Shown here piece after piece: positions 1-9,469 of a DNA stretch of 64,000 nucleotides. Position numbers and translations under genes: made by a program. Source of the DNA: an uncultured Massilia sp. GTDB lineage: Bacteria; Pseudomonadota; Gammaproteobacteria; Burkholderiales; Burkholderiaceae. Under the pieces are notes generated by a model that saw nothing but the letters and a program-made list of their open reading frames with translations, was not told the origin of the DNA and searched no databases. The stretch is from the NCBI GenBank assembly GCA_946481275.1, contig CAMLMV010000017.1, positions 67,803 through 131,802 of the forward strand, read 5' to 3'. Positions within the stretch are counted from its first letter, which is position 1. The number at the start of each line of letters is the position of its first letter.

Positions 1-40
1 CGCCACCCTGCTCCGTTGCCCAGCGATAGCTGCGTTTCAC
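1..40 (-). CDS. N-terminal fragment of a minus-strand gene cut by the window edge
   Basis: On the minus strand a GTG at 38-40 follows a strong AAGGAGG Shine-Dalgarno with five bases of spacing and opens a frame reading MKRSYRWATEQGG up to the edge. Only about 13 codons are visible, so the product cannot be named. It would be transcribed divergently from the AI-2E-type gene at 174, and the roughly 130 bp between them would hold both promoters. The ribosome binding site is the main evidence; no stop or family motif can be seen. Confidence 0.4.
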   Translation of the reverse strand, partial: MKRSYRWATEQGG

Positions 41-173
41 GTGGCCCTCCTTGCGTATTCCATGCACGCCTAATGTAGCACCGGGCGGCCGAGTTGCGCG
101 CCAGCGAAGACGCCCCCGCCGTATCATCATGACAAGGCCTGCCGCAGCGGCGGGCCGCTGACAGGGAGACGGC

Positions 174-1250
174 GTGTTCGGTATCGAAGCGCGTACGGCC
201 CGCGTGGTGTGGACGGCCGCGCTGGTGATTGCAGGTCTGTATGGCGTCTTTCTCGTGCGGACGACGCTGCTGGTGATGCTGATCGCCGTGCTGTTCAGCT
301 ACCTGATCTATCCGCTGTTCGTGCTGGCCCAGCGCGTCGTCGGTGGCCGCATGCCGCGCACGCTCCTGCTGTGCCTCGTCTACCTCGTCGTGGTCGGGCT
401 CGTCGCCTTGGCCGTCGGGCTGTTCGGCAACACCGTGGCCGCGCAGGCGACGGCGCTCGCACAACAGTTGCCGACCCTGCTCGATCCCGCCACGCTGGAG
501 CGGCGCCTGCCGCTGCCCCACCTGCTCGAACCCTTGCGCGCGCGCCTGGCCGCCTTCCTGCGCGACCTGTTGCAGGGCGGTTCGGCGGAGGCGATGCCGT
601 TCGTGCGCAACATCGGCTTCGGGTTGATGCACCTGGCCGGCAACCTGATCTACGTCGTCGTCGTCCCGATCCTGAGTTTCCTGATGATCCTGCAAGCGCC
701 CGTCTTCGACGAGCTGCTCGTGGCGATGCGCCACCGCCGCAACGGCGCCTTCTGGACGGACGTGCTGCACGGCCTGAACACCGTGCTGTCGAGCTATGTG
801 CGGGCGCTGGCCCTGCTGTCGCTGGCGACGCTCGTCGCCTACGGTCTCGTGTTGTCGCTATTGGGGGTGCCGTTCGCGCTGCTGCTGGCCGGCGTCGCGG
901 CCGTGCTGGAAGTGATTCCCGTGCTGGGCCCGCTCGTCGCGGCGGCGGCCATCGTGGGCGTCGCCCTGTTCAGCGGCTATGAGCACGTGGGCTGGATCAT
1001 CGTCTTCATCGGCGGCTACCGCGTCTTCCAGGACTACATGCTGAGCCCCTGGCTGATGAGCGAGGGCGTGGACGTGCCGCCGATCCTCGTCGTGTTCGGC
1101 CTGCTCGCCGGTGAGGAACTGGCCGGCGTGTCCGGCATCTTCCTCTCCGTTCCCTTCCTGGCCGCGCTGCGGATGTTCGTCGTGCAGATGCGCCTGCATC
1201 GAACCAAGATCACGGGCACGTCGACGCCCGGCGATGCAAACGTGTTGTAA
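174..1250 (+). CDS. AI-2E/PerM family membrane transporter-like protein
   Basis: The 358-residue product is an integral inner-membrane protein of the AI-2E/PerM family, whose members are annotated as exporters or permeases of small molecules or ions with mostly unproven substrates. Paired hydrophobic segments lie near residues 12-50 and 63-87, one near 150-172, and a dense cluster spans about 205-330. A soluble, leucine/arginine-rich stretch (about 90-145) between the second and third segments is typical of the family, and the length fits its usual 350 residues. The start is GTG at 174 after GGGAGACGGC. It stands alone, and the carbohydrate operon downstream has its own operators. Family assignment is good; the substrate is unknown. 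Confidence 0.8.
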   Translation: MFGIEARTARVVWTAALVIAGLYGVFLVRTTLLVMLIAVLFSYLIYPLFVLAQRVVGGRMPRTLLLCLVYLVVVGLVALAVGLFGNTVAAQATALAQQLPTLLDPATLERRLPLPHLLEPLRARLAAFLRDLLQGGSAEAMPFVRNIGFGLMHLAGNLIYVVVVPILSFLMILQAPVFDELLVAMRHRRNGAFWTDVLHGLNTVLSSYVRALALLSLATLVAYGLVLSLLGVPFALLLAGVAAVLEVIPVLGPLVAAAAIVGVALFSGYEHVGWIIVFIGGYRVFQDYMLSPWLMSEGVDVPPILVVFGLLAGEELAGVSGIFLSVPFLAALRMFVVQMRLHRTKITGTSTPGDANVL

Positions 1251-1285
1251 ACGCCACACGCTTTCCACACGTATCGCTGTGCACA

Positions 1286-1303
1286 ACTGATAGCGCTATC
1301 AGT
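1286..1303. promoter_or_regulatory. Perfect 18-bp palindrome, LacI-family-type operator
   Basis: ACTGATAGCGCTATCAGT is a perfect inverted repeat with the central CG characteristic of LacI-family operators. It lies about 190 bp upstream of the gluconokinase start, and a second related site is at 1447. The two spaced copies suggest repression of the gntK operon by a LacI-type sugar regulator not encoded in this window. Confidence 0.65.
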
Positions 1304-1446
1304 CCTGTTTCGATAGTTTCCCTCTGGTGCAGCGGAAATATCCCCGTCATTTCATGCAAATTGCATGGATGGCCTCCCGCACAGTTTGCTCCGCAACATG
1401 AATATCGCTTTACAAACGTCCCGCCTTATTGAAGACTTGGCAAAAA

Positions 1447-1460
1447 TGATAGCGCTAACG
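1447..1460. promoter_or_regulatory. Second LacI-type operator-like site upstream of gntK
   Basis: TGATAGCGCTAACG shares the TGATAGCGCTA core with the perfect palindrome at 1286 and sits 33 bp before the gluconokinase start, where a bound repressor would block transcription. The right half is imperfect. Confidence 0.55.
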
Positions 1461-1492
1461 GTCGCTTCGAATTGAACAGAAAGAGAGACAGA

Positions 1493-2029
1493 ATGGCATC
1501 ACCAAGCGATGTATCCAACCAGTCGGGCGAAGGCTACCGCTGGGTCATCATGGGCGTCTGCGGCTGCGGCAAGAGCACGATCGCTGCCGCCCTCGCCGCA
1601 GCCTTCGACGTCGCCTTCCTCGAGGGCGACGCGTATCACCCGGCGCCGAACGTGGTCAAGATGTCGGCCGGCGTGCCGCTGACGGACGACGACCGCGCCG
1701 GCTGGCTGCAGGCCCTGGCTAACGAAATCGCCGTCGCGCGCGAACGCGGCACGGGCGTCGTCGTGTCGTGCTCGGCGCTCAAGCGGCGCTACCGCGACCT
1801 GCTGCGCCAGGCCGACCCGAACCTGCGCTTCGCCCACTTGCAAGGTCCGCGCGGCATGATCGCGGCGCGCATGCAGACGCGCATCGGCCACTACATGCCG
1901 ATCACCCTGCTGGACAGCCAGCTGCGCGACCTCGAGCCACTGCAGCCCGACGAGGCCGGCATCACCCTGGACATTACCCAGCCGCCAGAAGCCCTGGTGG
2001 CCACCATCATCGCATCGATCAATCAATAA
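1493..2029 (+). CDS. gntK: Gluconokinase (thermoresistant GntK type)
   Basis: The 178-residue protein phosphorylates D-gluconate with ATP to 6-phosphogluconate, feeding the Entner-Doudoroff or pentose phosphate route in the cytoplasm. It shows a Walker A loop GVCGCGKST at residues 21-29, GDAYHP in the substrate region, the GVPLTDDDR segment and the VVSCSALKRRYRD motif, all in gluconokinase order; the length is normal for the family. ATG at 1493 is preferred over an in-frame TTG at 1472 because a purine-rich AGAAAGAGAGA lies just upstream. It is the first gene of an operon running to a GntP permease and secreted glycan enzymes. LacI-like operators at 1286 and 1447 probably control it. Confidence 0.93.
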   Translation: MASPSDVSNQSGEGYRWVIMGVCGCGKSTIAAALAAAFDVAFLEGDAYHPAPNVVKMSAGVPLTDDDRAGWLQALANEIAVARERGTGVVVSCSALKRRYRDLLRQADPNLRFAHLQGPRGMIAARMQTRIGHYMPITLLDSQLRDLEPLQPDEAGITLDITQPPEALVATIIASINQ

Positions 2030-2042
2030 GTAAGTAAGTAAG
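2027..2042 (+). repeat. (TAAG)4 tandem repeat covering the gntK stop codon
   Basis: Four exact TAAG copies begin at the gntK stop TAA. The first copy supplies the stop, and further TAA triplets follow in other frames. Slippage here would leave the stop intact. Confidence 0.7.
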
Positions 2043-2109
2043 CCGTCGCACCGGCCCAGCCGCTCATCCGAGGCGGCATGCCGACCACATGAGAATAATG
2101 GAGACTACC

Positions 2110-5079
2110 ATGCGTACACCACTGCAACGCACCCTCATCAACCTCGCCGTCGCCAGCGCCTGCGGGATGCTGGGCGCTGCCCATGCGCAGCAAGCCGAAC
2201 CGGCACAACAGTCGGCGACGGATGCCCAGGCAGCGCAGGCCCCTGAAGCCGCCCCCGCCGTCCCGGAAGCGAACGTCGTGCGCATTTCCGGCTCGCGCAT
2301 CGCGGCCCGCGGCTTCACGCAGCCGACGCCGACGACGAGCCTGTCCAGCGCCGACCTGGAAAAGGCCGCCAAGCCGAACCTGTTCAACACGCTGGCCGAA
2401 CTGCCGGCGCTGCAGGGCAGCACGGGCCGCACGACGAGCACCAACAGCACGTCGAGCGGCATCCAGGGTCTGAGCTCGCTGAGCCTGCGCGGCCTGGGCA
2501 CGATCCGGACCCTGACGCTGCTCGACGGCCAGCGCGTCGTCGGCGCGAACGTCACGGGTGTCACCGACGTCAGCCAGTTCCCGCAACTGCTGGTGAAACG
2601 CGTGGACGTCGTGACGGGCGGTGCGTCCGCATCGTACGGGTCCGATGCGGTGGGCGGTGTCGTCAACTTCATCACCGACAAAAAATTCACGGGTTTTAAA
2701 GCGAACGTCGAGGGTGGCCAGACGAAATACCACGACGACAAGAGCGGCACCCTGCAGGCCGCCTGGGGCAAGGGCTTCCTGAACGACCGCCTGCACGCGA
2801 CCGTCAGCGGCGAGTTCAGCAAGGAAAACGGCATCGATTCGCCGGGCTTCGGCGAAGTGGGCGCGGGCGGCCGCACGTGGTATCGCAACACGGTGTTCCA
2901 GCGCCGTCCGCTGTCGCAGACCAATGACGGCAAGCCGGAATACATGGCCATCGACCACGCCCAGCAATACCAGTATTCGAAATACGGCCTGATCACGAAC
3001 GGCCCGCTGCAGGGCACCGCGTTCGGCGACGGCGGCGTGCCGTACCAATTCAACTACGGCTCGAACGGCGTGCCGACCGGCACCGGCCAGGTCACGAATT
3101 GCGTGAACCCGTTCTGCGTGGGCGGCGATCTCTCCGGCAGCGTGGGCGCCGGCACGAACCTCGCGATGAATTTCAAGCGGCAGGTCGCCTACACGCGCCT
3201 GTCGTGGGACCTCGACGCGGATAACGAGATCTACTTCACCGCCAACTATGCGCAGGTGAAATCGCACTTCTCGCCGAATCCGGGTGCGGCCAAGCAGGCC
3301 AACCTGACGATCCAGTGCGACAACCCGTTCCTGCCGGCGTCGATCGCGGCGGCCTGCGCGGCCAACAACATCAAGAGCTTCCAATACGGCACGGCGAACG
3401 CCATCTTCCCCGCCAACATCAACGTGCATCCGACGCGCACGCAGCGCCGCTTCGTCGTCGGTGCGGACGGCAGGTTCAACCTGTTCGGCAAGGAATGGTC
3501 GTACGACGCGTATGCGGAACACGGCGAGAACACGACGAACATCAACGTCCACGACATCACGCTGAACACGCGCTACAACAATGCGATCGATGCCGTGCGC
3601 GATGCCAGCGGCAAGATCGTCTGCCGCAACGCCGTGGCCGCCGCGAACGGTTGCGTACCGCTGAACATCATCGGCAACAACCCCGTCGATCCGGCCGCCT
3701 GGGGCTATATCGCGCCGGCCGCCGGCCCGATCCAGCGCACGACGCAAAGCCAGGACGTGGCCAGCGCCAACTTCAACGGCGAGATCTGGGAAGGCTGGGC
3801 GGGCCCGCTGTCGATGGCGACCGGTGCCGAATGGCGCCGGGAGAAGTACGACGTGCACGGCGACCCATACGGCGCCGGCGTCTCCCCCGATTCGATCGGC
3901 GGCGCCGCCTACCCGGCCGACCCCACCCTCAACAGCACGGTCGGCAACAACTGGTATGCAGGTAACTATCACAACGGCGCAGGCTCGTACAACGTGCGCG
4001 AGGCGTACGTCGAGCTGAACCTGCCCGTGCTCAAGTCGGACACCTGGGGCGAAGCGAACCTGAACCTGGCCGACCGCCAGACCAAGTACAGCACGGCCGG
4101 CAGCGTGAGCAGCTGGAAGATCGGCGCCACGTGGAAGACGCCCATCGACGGCCTGCGCTTCCGCGCCGTCAGCTCGAAGGACGTGCGCGCGCCTAATCTC
4201 TCCGAACTGTTCGCGGCGCCGGTCGTCGTCAACAACCAGGTCCAGTACCAGGGCAACACGGTCAGCGTGCAGCAGCGCACCGTCGGCAACACGAACCTGC
4301 GCCCGGAAATCGCGCGCAACAACTCGTTCGGCATCGTGCTGAGCCAGCCGAGCTGGGCGCCGGGCTTCTCGACGTCGCTCGACTACTACGACATCAAGGT
4401 CAACGACGTGATTTCGACCTTGTCGATCCAGCAGGAAGTCGACCTGTGCGTGGCCGGCAACCAGGAGATCTGCCAGGCGATGGTGCTGAACAGCCCGGGC
4501 AACAACTACGTCACGGTGCAGAACTTCAATCTCGCGTCGCTGCATTTGAAAGGCTTCGACATCGAGTCGGCGTACCGCACGAACCTCGACAAATTCAGCC
4601 TGCCGGGCCGCTTCACCGTCCGCGCGCTGGCCACCCGCACGCTGCACTTCATCACGGATTCGGGCGTTGTCGGCACGATCCCGTCGGAAGGCGCGGGCGT
4701 CAATTTGGGCAACACGCCGAAGTGGAAGGTGCTGGCCACGCAGACATGGGATAACGACAAGCTGAGCCTCACGCTGACGGAACGCTGGTTCAGCGACGGC
4801 AAGTACAGCAACGAGTACATCGAGTGCCAGACGAACTGCCCGGTGTCGACCCTGATCCACCCGACCATCTACAACAACAAGATGAAGGGCGCGACCTACG
4901 TCGACTTCGGCGGCAGCTACAACGTGTCGAAGCAGCTGATGGTCTACTTCAAGATCGACAACCTGGCGGACCGCGATCCGGAACCGGCACCGCAGGCCAA
5001 CCCGAGCTTCGCGATCAACCCGGCCCTGTACGACGTCGTGGGACGCACCTACCGCGCCGGCCTGCGCTACAACTTCTGA
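2110..5079 (+). CDS. TonB-dependent outer-membrane receptor (gluconate-operon receptor)
   Basis: This 989-residue protein is an outer-membrane TonB-dependent transporter, probably for the oligosaccharide degraded by its operon partners. A signal peptide ends near AHAQQ (about residue 27). The plug domain follows, with VVRISGSRI, the TLTLLDGQRVVG segment and the VDVVTGGASASYGSDAVGGVVNFIT motif typical of plugs. A long beta-barrel ends in the aromatic residue of GLRYNF, as outer-membrane proteins do. Of three clustered ATGs (2089, 2098, 2110), the third is chosen because GGAG lies six bases before it. It sits 80 bp after gntK and 13 bp before gntP. The substrate is inferred from context only. 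Confidence 0.9.
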   Translation: MRTPLQRTLINLAVASACGMLGAAHAQQAEPAQQSATDAQAAQAPEAAPAVPEANVVRISGSRIAARGFTQPTPTTSLSSADLEKAAKPNLFNTLAELPALQGSTGRTTSTNSTSSGIQGLSSLSLRGLGTIRTLTLLDGQRVVGANVTGVTDVSQFPQLLVKRVDVVTGGASASYGSDAVGGVVNFITDKKFTGFKANVEGGQTKYHDDKSGTLQAAWGKGFLNDRLHATVSGEFSKENGIDSPGFGEVGAGGRTWYRNTVFQRRPLSQTNDGKPEYMAIDHAQQYQYSKYGLITNGPLQGTAFGDGGVPYQFNYGSNGVPTGTGQVTNCVNPFCVGGDLSGSVGAGTNLAMNFKRQVAYTRLSWDLDADNEIYFTANYAQVKSHFSPNPGAAKQANLTIQCDNPFLPASIAAACAANNIKSFQYGTANAIFPANINVHPTRTQRRFVVGADGRFNLFGKEWSYDAYAEHGENTTNINVHDITLNTRYNNAIDAVRDASGKIVCRNAVAAANGCVPLNIIGNNPVDPAAWGYIAPAAGPIQRTTQSQDVASANFNGEIWEGWAGPLSMATGAEWRREKYDVHGDPYGAGVSPDSIGGAAYPADPTLNSTVGNNWYAGNYHNGAGSYNVREAYVELNLPVLKSDTWGEANLNLADRQTKYSTAGSVSSWKIGATWKTPIDGLRFRAVSSKDVRAPNLSELFAAPVVVNNQVQYQGNTVSVQQRTVGNTNLRPEIARNNSFGIVLSQPSWAPGFSTSLDYYDIKVNDVISTLSIQQEVDLCVAGNQEICQAMVLNSPGNNYVTVQNFNLASLHLKGFDIESAYRTNLDKFSLPGRFTVRALATRTLHFITDSGVVGTIPSEGAGVNLGNTPKWKVLATQTWDNDKLSLTLTERWFSDGKYSNEYIECQTNCPVSTLIHPTIYNNKMKGATYVDFGGSYNVSKQLMVYFKIDNLADRDPEPAPQANPSFAINPALYDVVGRTYRAGLRYNF

Positions 5080-5092
5080 GCGGAGGCCCGCC

Positions 5093-6415
5093 GTGTGGAA
5101 CCTCCTGTCCGTACTGCTGGCGGTCGGGCTGCTGACGGTGATGATCGCGTGGGGCAAGATTCAGCCGCTCCTCGCGTTCGTCGTCGCAGCGATCGTCGCC
5201 GCCTTGATGCTGGGGATGCCCGCCGCGAAGATCCCGGGCGCCATCGAAAAGGGGATCGGTGACCTGCTCGGGTCCCTGGTCGTCGTGATCTGCCTGGGCG
5301 CCGTGTTCGGCAAGCTGATCGCCGACAGCGGCGCGGCCCGGCGCATCGCCATCAGCCTCGTCGACCGGCTCGGCATGGCGCGGATCCCGGTGGCGATGAC
5401 CGTCACCGGCTTTGTCGTCGGCATGCCGCTGTACTACAACGTCGGCTTCGTGCTGATGATCCCGCTGATCTTCTCGCTCGTGTACCAGTCGGGCCGCCCG
5501 GCCGTGGCGCTGGGCATGCCGCTGCTGGCGGGCCTGTCGATCGCGCACGGCTTCCTGCCCCCGCACCCGTCCGCGACGGCGCTCGTCGTCGCCGTGCACG
5601 CAGACATGGGCAAGACGCTGCTGTATGGCCTCGTCGTCGCGATCCCCACGCTGATCATCGCCGGGCCGATCTTCGCCATGTCGCTGAAACACATCCGCGC
5701 GGAGCCCGCGCCGATGTTCCGCACCGCGCAGCAGGCGATTCCCGACAGCGAGCTGCCGGGCACCTTCAACAGCTTCTTCACCGCATTGCTGCCGGTCGTG
5801 GTGCTGGGTACCCTCACGCTCGTCACGATGGTCCGTCCCGACCTGTCCAAGCCGCTCGCGTTTCTATCCAGTCCGCTCGTCGTGATGCTGCTGTCGTACG
5901 GCGTTGCGGTCGTCACGCTGGGTATCGGCCGCGGCCAGCCGTTCTCGAAAACGACCGACAGCGCCGCGGGCGCGCTGCGCGAGATCTCGCCGATCCTGAT
6001 GATCATCGCCGGTGCGGGTGGCCTGAAACAGGTGCTGATCGATTCCGGCGTCAGCGCGGAACTGGGCACGCAGCTCGCCCACATGCCCGTGCATCCGCTG
6101 CTGCTCGGCTGGGCCGTCGCCACGCTGATCCGCGTCTGCCTCGGCTCCGCCACGGTGGCCGGCATCACGGCGGCGGGCGTCGTCGGGCCGCTCGTGGAAA
6201 GCTCCGGCGTCGACCCGAACCTGATGGTCCTCGCCGTCGGCGCGGGGAGCCTGATGTTCAGTCACGTGAACGATTCCGGCTTCTGGATGTTCAAGGAATA
6301 CTTCGGCCTGTCGCTGAAGGATACGTTCCGCTCGTGGACGATGATGGAGACGATCGTCGGCGTGTTCGGACTGCTGTTCGTGATGTTGTTGTCGCTGTTC
6401 GTCACTCAAGGATAA
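5093..6415 (+). CDS. Gluconate:H+ symporter, GntP family
   Basis: The 440-residue polytopic inner-membrane protein belongs to the GntP family, which imports gluconate or related sugar acids with protons. The N-terminus WNLLSVLLAVGLLTVMIAW is followed by about a dozen hydrophobic segments. GHGFLPPHPS-like (AHGFLPPHPSATAL, about residues 151-164) and the C-terminal HVNDSGFWMFKEYFGLS are hallmark GntP sequences. The start is GTG at 5093 with GGAGG upstream. It lies 13 bp after the TBDR and 6 bp before the beta-helix gene. Together with GntK it implies that the end product of this locus is gluconate or a similar aldonate. Confidence 0.92.
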   Translation: MWNLLSVLLAVGLLTVMIAWGKIQPLLAFVVAAIVAALMLGMPAAKIPGAIEKGIGDLLGSLVVVICLGAVFGKLIADSGAARRIAISLVDRLGMARIPVAMTVTGFVVGMPLYYNVGFVLMIPLIFSLVYQSGRPAVALGMPLLAGLSIAHGFLPPHPSATALVVAVHADMGKTLLYGLVVAIPTLIIAGPIFAMSLKHIRAEPAPMFRTAQQAIPDSELPGTFNSFFTALLPVVVLGTLTLVTMVRPDLSKPLAFLSSPLVVMLLSYGVAVVTLGIGRGQPFSKTTDSAAGALREISPILMIIAGAGGLKQVLIDSGVSAELGTQLAHMPVHPLLLGWAVATLIRVCLGSATVAGITAAGVVGPLVESSGVDPNLMVLAVGAGSLMFSHVNDSGFWMFKEYFGLSLKDTFRSWTMMETIVGVFGLLFVMLLSLFVTQG

Positions 6416-6421
6416 CTATAA

Positions 6422-9400
6422 ATGAAGACTACGCTTTCAACGCTTTTACGTCCGCTTCCGGCGGCGCTGGTGCTTGCGTTCGTGCTGGCCGCGCCGGCAT
6501 CGGCCGCTTCCGTATCCGCTTTCCAGACCATGCCCGAGGACCCGCGCGCCGTCGTCGTGCACGCGAAGGGCGACGGCAGGACGGACGACACGGCCGCCAT
6601 CCAGCAGGCCATCGACGCCGCCGCCAACAAGGGCGAAGGCGGTGTCGTGTTCCTGCCATCCGGCCGCTACCGCATCACGAAGAGCATCCTGATCCCGCTC
6701 GCCGTGCGCGTGTACGGCGTGGGCGCCACGCGTCCCGTGTTTGTGCTGGCGCCGAAGACGCCCGGCTTCCAGCAGGGCGTCGCCAACATGGTGATCTTCA
6801 CCGGCGGCGACCAGTACACGGTGGGCAAGGTGCCGATGCCCGTCGCGGGCGCCGTCGGCGCGGAGAAGGACGTGCGCGACGCGAACTCCGCCACGTTCTA
6901 TTCCGTGCTGTCGAACGTCGACTTCGAGATCGGCGACGGCAACCCGGCCGCCACCGGCGTGCGCATGCACACGGCGCAGCACTCCAACCTGTCGCACATC
7001 GATTTTCATATCGGCAGCGGCCTCGCCGGCGTCTACCACGTCGGCAACATCGCATACGACCTGAAATTCCACGGCGGACGCTACGGCATCCTCGCCGAGA
7101 AGACGTCGCCCGCCTGGCAGTTCACGCTCGTCGACGCGACGTTCGACGGCCAGCGCGACGCGGCCATCCGCGAGCACGAGGCCGGGCTCACGCTGGACAA
7201 CGTCGACATCCGCGACACCCCGGTCGGCATCGACATCGACCGCGGCTACGGCGACTGGCTGTATGCGAAGAACGTCCGCTTCGAGAACGTGGCGAAGGCC
7301 GCCGTCGTCATCAGCAACGAAGACAACGTCTACACGCAGATCGCGTTCGACCACGCCAGCGCTCGCAATGTACCGACCTTTGCGAAGTTCCGCGACAGCG
7401 GCAAGACCCTCGCGGGCGCCGGCCGCGCGTACGAGGTTACGGAACTGAACTACGGCATGAAGGTGGACCAGCTGGGTACGCCGGGGCGCTTCACGACCAA
7501 CTACAAGACGGCGCCTTTGAGTGCCAAGGCCACGCCGCAGCGTGTGCTGAAAGCGCTGCCGCCGTCGAAGGAATGGGCCAACGTGCACAAATTCGGCGCG
7601 AAGGGCGACGGCCGCGCAGACGACACGGCCGCCATCCAGAAGGCCATCGACAGCAACCGCGTCGTGTACCTGCCGCAGGGCTTCTACATGGTCAACGACA
7701 CGATCCGCATGAAGCCGGACACCGTGATCGTCGGCCTGCACCCGGGCCTGACGCAGCTCGTGCTGCCCAACGGTTCGCCCCTGTTCCAGGGCGTCGACAC
7801 GCCGAAGGCGCTGCTGGAAAGCGCGCGCGGCGGCGCCGGCATCGTCTCCGGCATCGGCCTCGCGACGGGTGAAGTCAACAACCGCGCCGTCGCGCTGCTG
7901 TGGCGCGCGGGCGAGCAATCGCTGGTCGACGACGTGCGCATACAGGGCGGCCACGGCACGCGCCTGTACGACGGCACGCGCGCCGATCCGTACCAGAAGT
8001 CCGCGAAATGGGATACGACCCTGTGGTGGGACCGCCAGTACCCGAGCGTCTGGGTGACGGACGGCGGCGGCGGCACGTTCACCGGCATCTGGTCGCCCAG
8101 CGGCTATGCGCAGGCGGGCTTCTATGTGACGAACACGAAGACGCCGGGCCGCGTGTACGAACTCTCGGCGGAGCACCACATCCGCAACGAGATCGTGCTG
8201 GACGGCGTGGAGAACTGGTCGTTCTACGCACCGCAGACGGAAGAAGAAGTCCGCGACGGCATGGATTCCGTGTCGCTCGATATCCGGAATTCGAAAAACA
8301 TCCTGATCGCGAACTACCACGGTTACCGCGTCACCCGCTCCATCAAGCCGGCGGTGACGGCCGTGCGCATCGCGAACTCCAGCGACATCCGCTTCCGCAA
8401 CGTGCACGTGAACGGCGAGAGCGGCTTCGCCACCTGCGACGAGAACGGTTGCACCACCTACCTGCGCGCGTCGAAGTATCCGTACGAGAACGCCATCACC
8501 GACGTCACGCACAACATCGAGGTGCGCGAGCGCGAGTTCGCGATCCTCGATTACACGGGCAAGCAGACGGCCGCGCCGGCGCCCTCCGGCAAGGTCGAGA
8601 AGGTCGCGGACGGCTTCTATTCCATCGCCGGCGCCGCCGTCGACGCCAACGGCAAGCTGTACTTCATCGACCGCCACTTCAAGCGCATCCACGCCTGGAG
8701 CCGCGACCGCGGCCTGGAGATCGTGCGCGACACGCCGCTCGACCCGATCAACCTCGCCATCGACCGCAGCGGCAACGTGATGGTCGTGTCGCACTACGGC
8801 CCGAGCGCGAGCGTGTATGCGTTCAAGCCGGACGTGCCGCCGACGCCGGACGGCTACACGATGATCAAGCCGACGGCCATTGCAGCGCGTGCGGATGCGC
8901 GCGTGGCCATCCCCGTCAACTTCTGGCAGAACGGCGAATTCCAGGACCAGATCGATCCGAAGACCTACGAGTTCACCACCTTGAGCGAGATGTTCGCCCG
9001 CGACGTGGCCAAGCCGAAGGCGCAGGAATACGTGTCGCCGGACGGCAGCCTCGTGCTCCCGGCGTGGCGCGTGACGCGCCAGGGGCCGACGGACCACATG
9101 GGCTACCGCTGGTCCGACACGCTCGACACGCACGGCTTTACCAGCGCCCGCGTGGGCGAGCGCGTGATCTTCACGAACGGCTCCGAGAACCGCACGTTCA
9201 GTGGGCTCGTGGGCCAGGGCGGCGCCATCACGGACCTGAAGCAGGTGGCCGACCGCGGCGGCGAAAGCGCGACCTTGGGCCCGGACGGCAACGTCTACGT
9301 CGCCAACGGCCAGGTGTTCATCTACGGCCCGGACGGCAAGGAACGCGGCCGCATCGACGTGCCGGAGCGCCCGCTGCAGCTGATCTTCGGCGGTGCCGAC

Positions 9401-9469
9401 AAGCGCACCCTGTTCATCCTCACGCACCACAGCCTATACACTAGCCAAATCGCGAGCCATGTCGACTAA
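6422..9469 (+). CDS. Secreted double beta-helix carbohydrate-active enzyme with C-terminal propeller-like domain (GH55-like)
   Basis: The 1015-residue protein has a signal peptide (cleavage near ASAASV, about residue 28). Two pectate-lyase-3-type beta-helix starts follow: the first near residues 40-90 (GDGRTDDTAAIQQAID, then VVFLPSGRYRI) and the second near 390-440 (FGAKGDGRADDTAAIQKAID, then VVYLPQGFYMV). Two tandem right-handed helices of this type are the architecture of GH55 exo-beta-1,3-glucanases, but other families share the fold. From about residue 720 the protein has SMP-30/NHL-like repeats (GAAVDANGKLYFID, LAIDRSGNVMVVS, LGPDGNVYVANGQ), suggesting a fused beta-propeller. It lies 6 bp after gntP and overlaps the esterase gene by 11 bp. 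Substrate and hydrolase/lyase mechanism are unresolved. Confidence 0.72.
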   Translation: MKTTLSTLLRPLPAALVLAFVLAAPASAASVSAFQTMPEDPRAVVVHAKGDGRTDDTAAIQQAIDAAANKGEGGVVFLPSGRYRITKSILIPLAVRVYGVGATRPVFVLAPKTPGFQQGVANMVIFTGGDQYTVGKVPMPVAGAVGAEKDVRDANSATFYSVLSNVDFEIGDGNPAATGVRMHTAQHSNLSHIDFHIGSGLAGVYHVGNIAYDLKFHGGRYGILAEKTSPAWQFTLVDATFDGQRDAAIREHEAGLTLDNVDIRDTPVGIDIDRGYGDWLYAKNVRFENVAKAAVVISNEDNVYTQIAFDHASARNVPTFAKFRDSGKTLAGAGRAYEVTELNYGMKVDQLGTPGRFTTNYKTAPLSAKATPQRVLKALPPSKEWANVHKFGAKGDGRADDTAAIQKAIDSNRVVYLPQGFYMVNDTIRMKPDTVIVGLHPGLTQLVLPNGSPLFQGVDTPKALLESARGGAGIVSGIGLATGEVNNRAVALLWRAGEQSLVDDVRIQGGHGTRLYDGTRADPYQKSAKWDTTLWWDRQYPSVWVTDGGGGTFTGIWSPSGYAQAGFYVTNTKTPGRVYELSAEHHIRNEIVLDGVENWSFYAPQTEEEVRDGMDSVSLDIRNSKNILIANYHGYRVTRSIKPAVTAVRIANSSDIRFRNVHVNGESGFATCDENGCTTYLRASKYPYENAITDVTHNIEVREREFAILDYTGKQTAAPAPSGKVEKVADGFYSIAGAAVDANGKLYFIDRHFKRIHAWSRDRGLEIVRDTPLDPINLAIDRSGNVMVVSHYGPSASVYAFKPDVPPTPDGYTMIKPTAIAARADARVAIPVNFWQNGEFQDQIDPKTYEFTTLSEMFARDVAKPKAQEYVSPDGSLVLPAWRVTRQGPTDHMGYRWSDTLDTHGFTSARVGERVIFTNGSENRTFSGLVGQGGAITDLKQVADRGGESATLGPDGNVYVANGQVFIYGPDGKERGRIDVPERPLQLIFGGADKRTLFILTHHSLYTSQIASHVD

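Noticed and set aside
2023..5157. Very long open frame on the minus strand opposite the first TBDR
   Set aside because: It mirrors the receptor gene, has R/A/V/H-rich composition without domains, and is a product of high GC. The plus-strand frame has a signal peptide, plug motifs and ribosome site.
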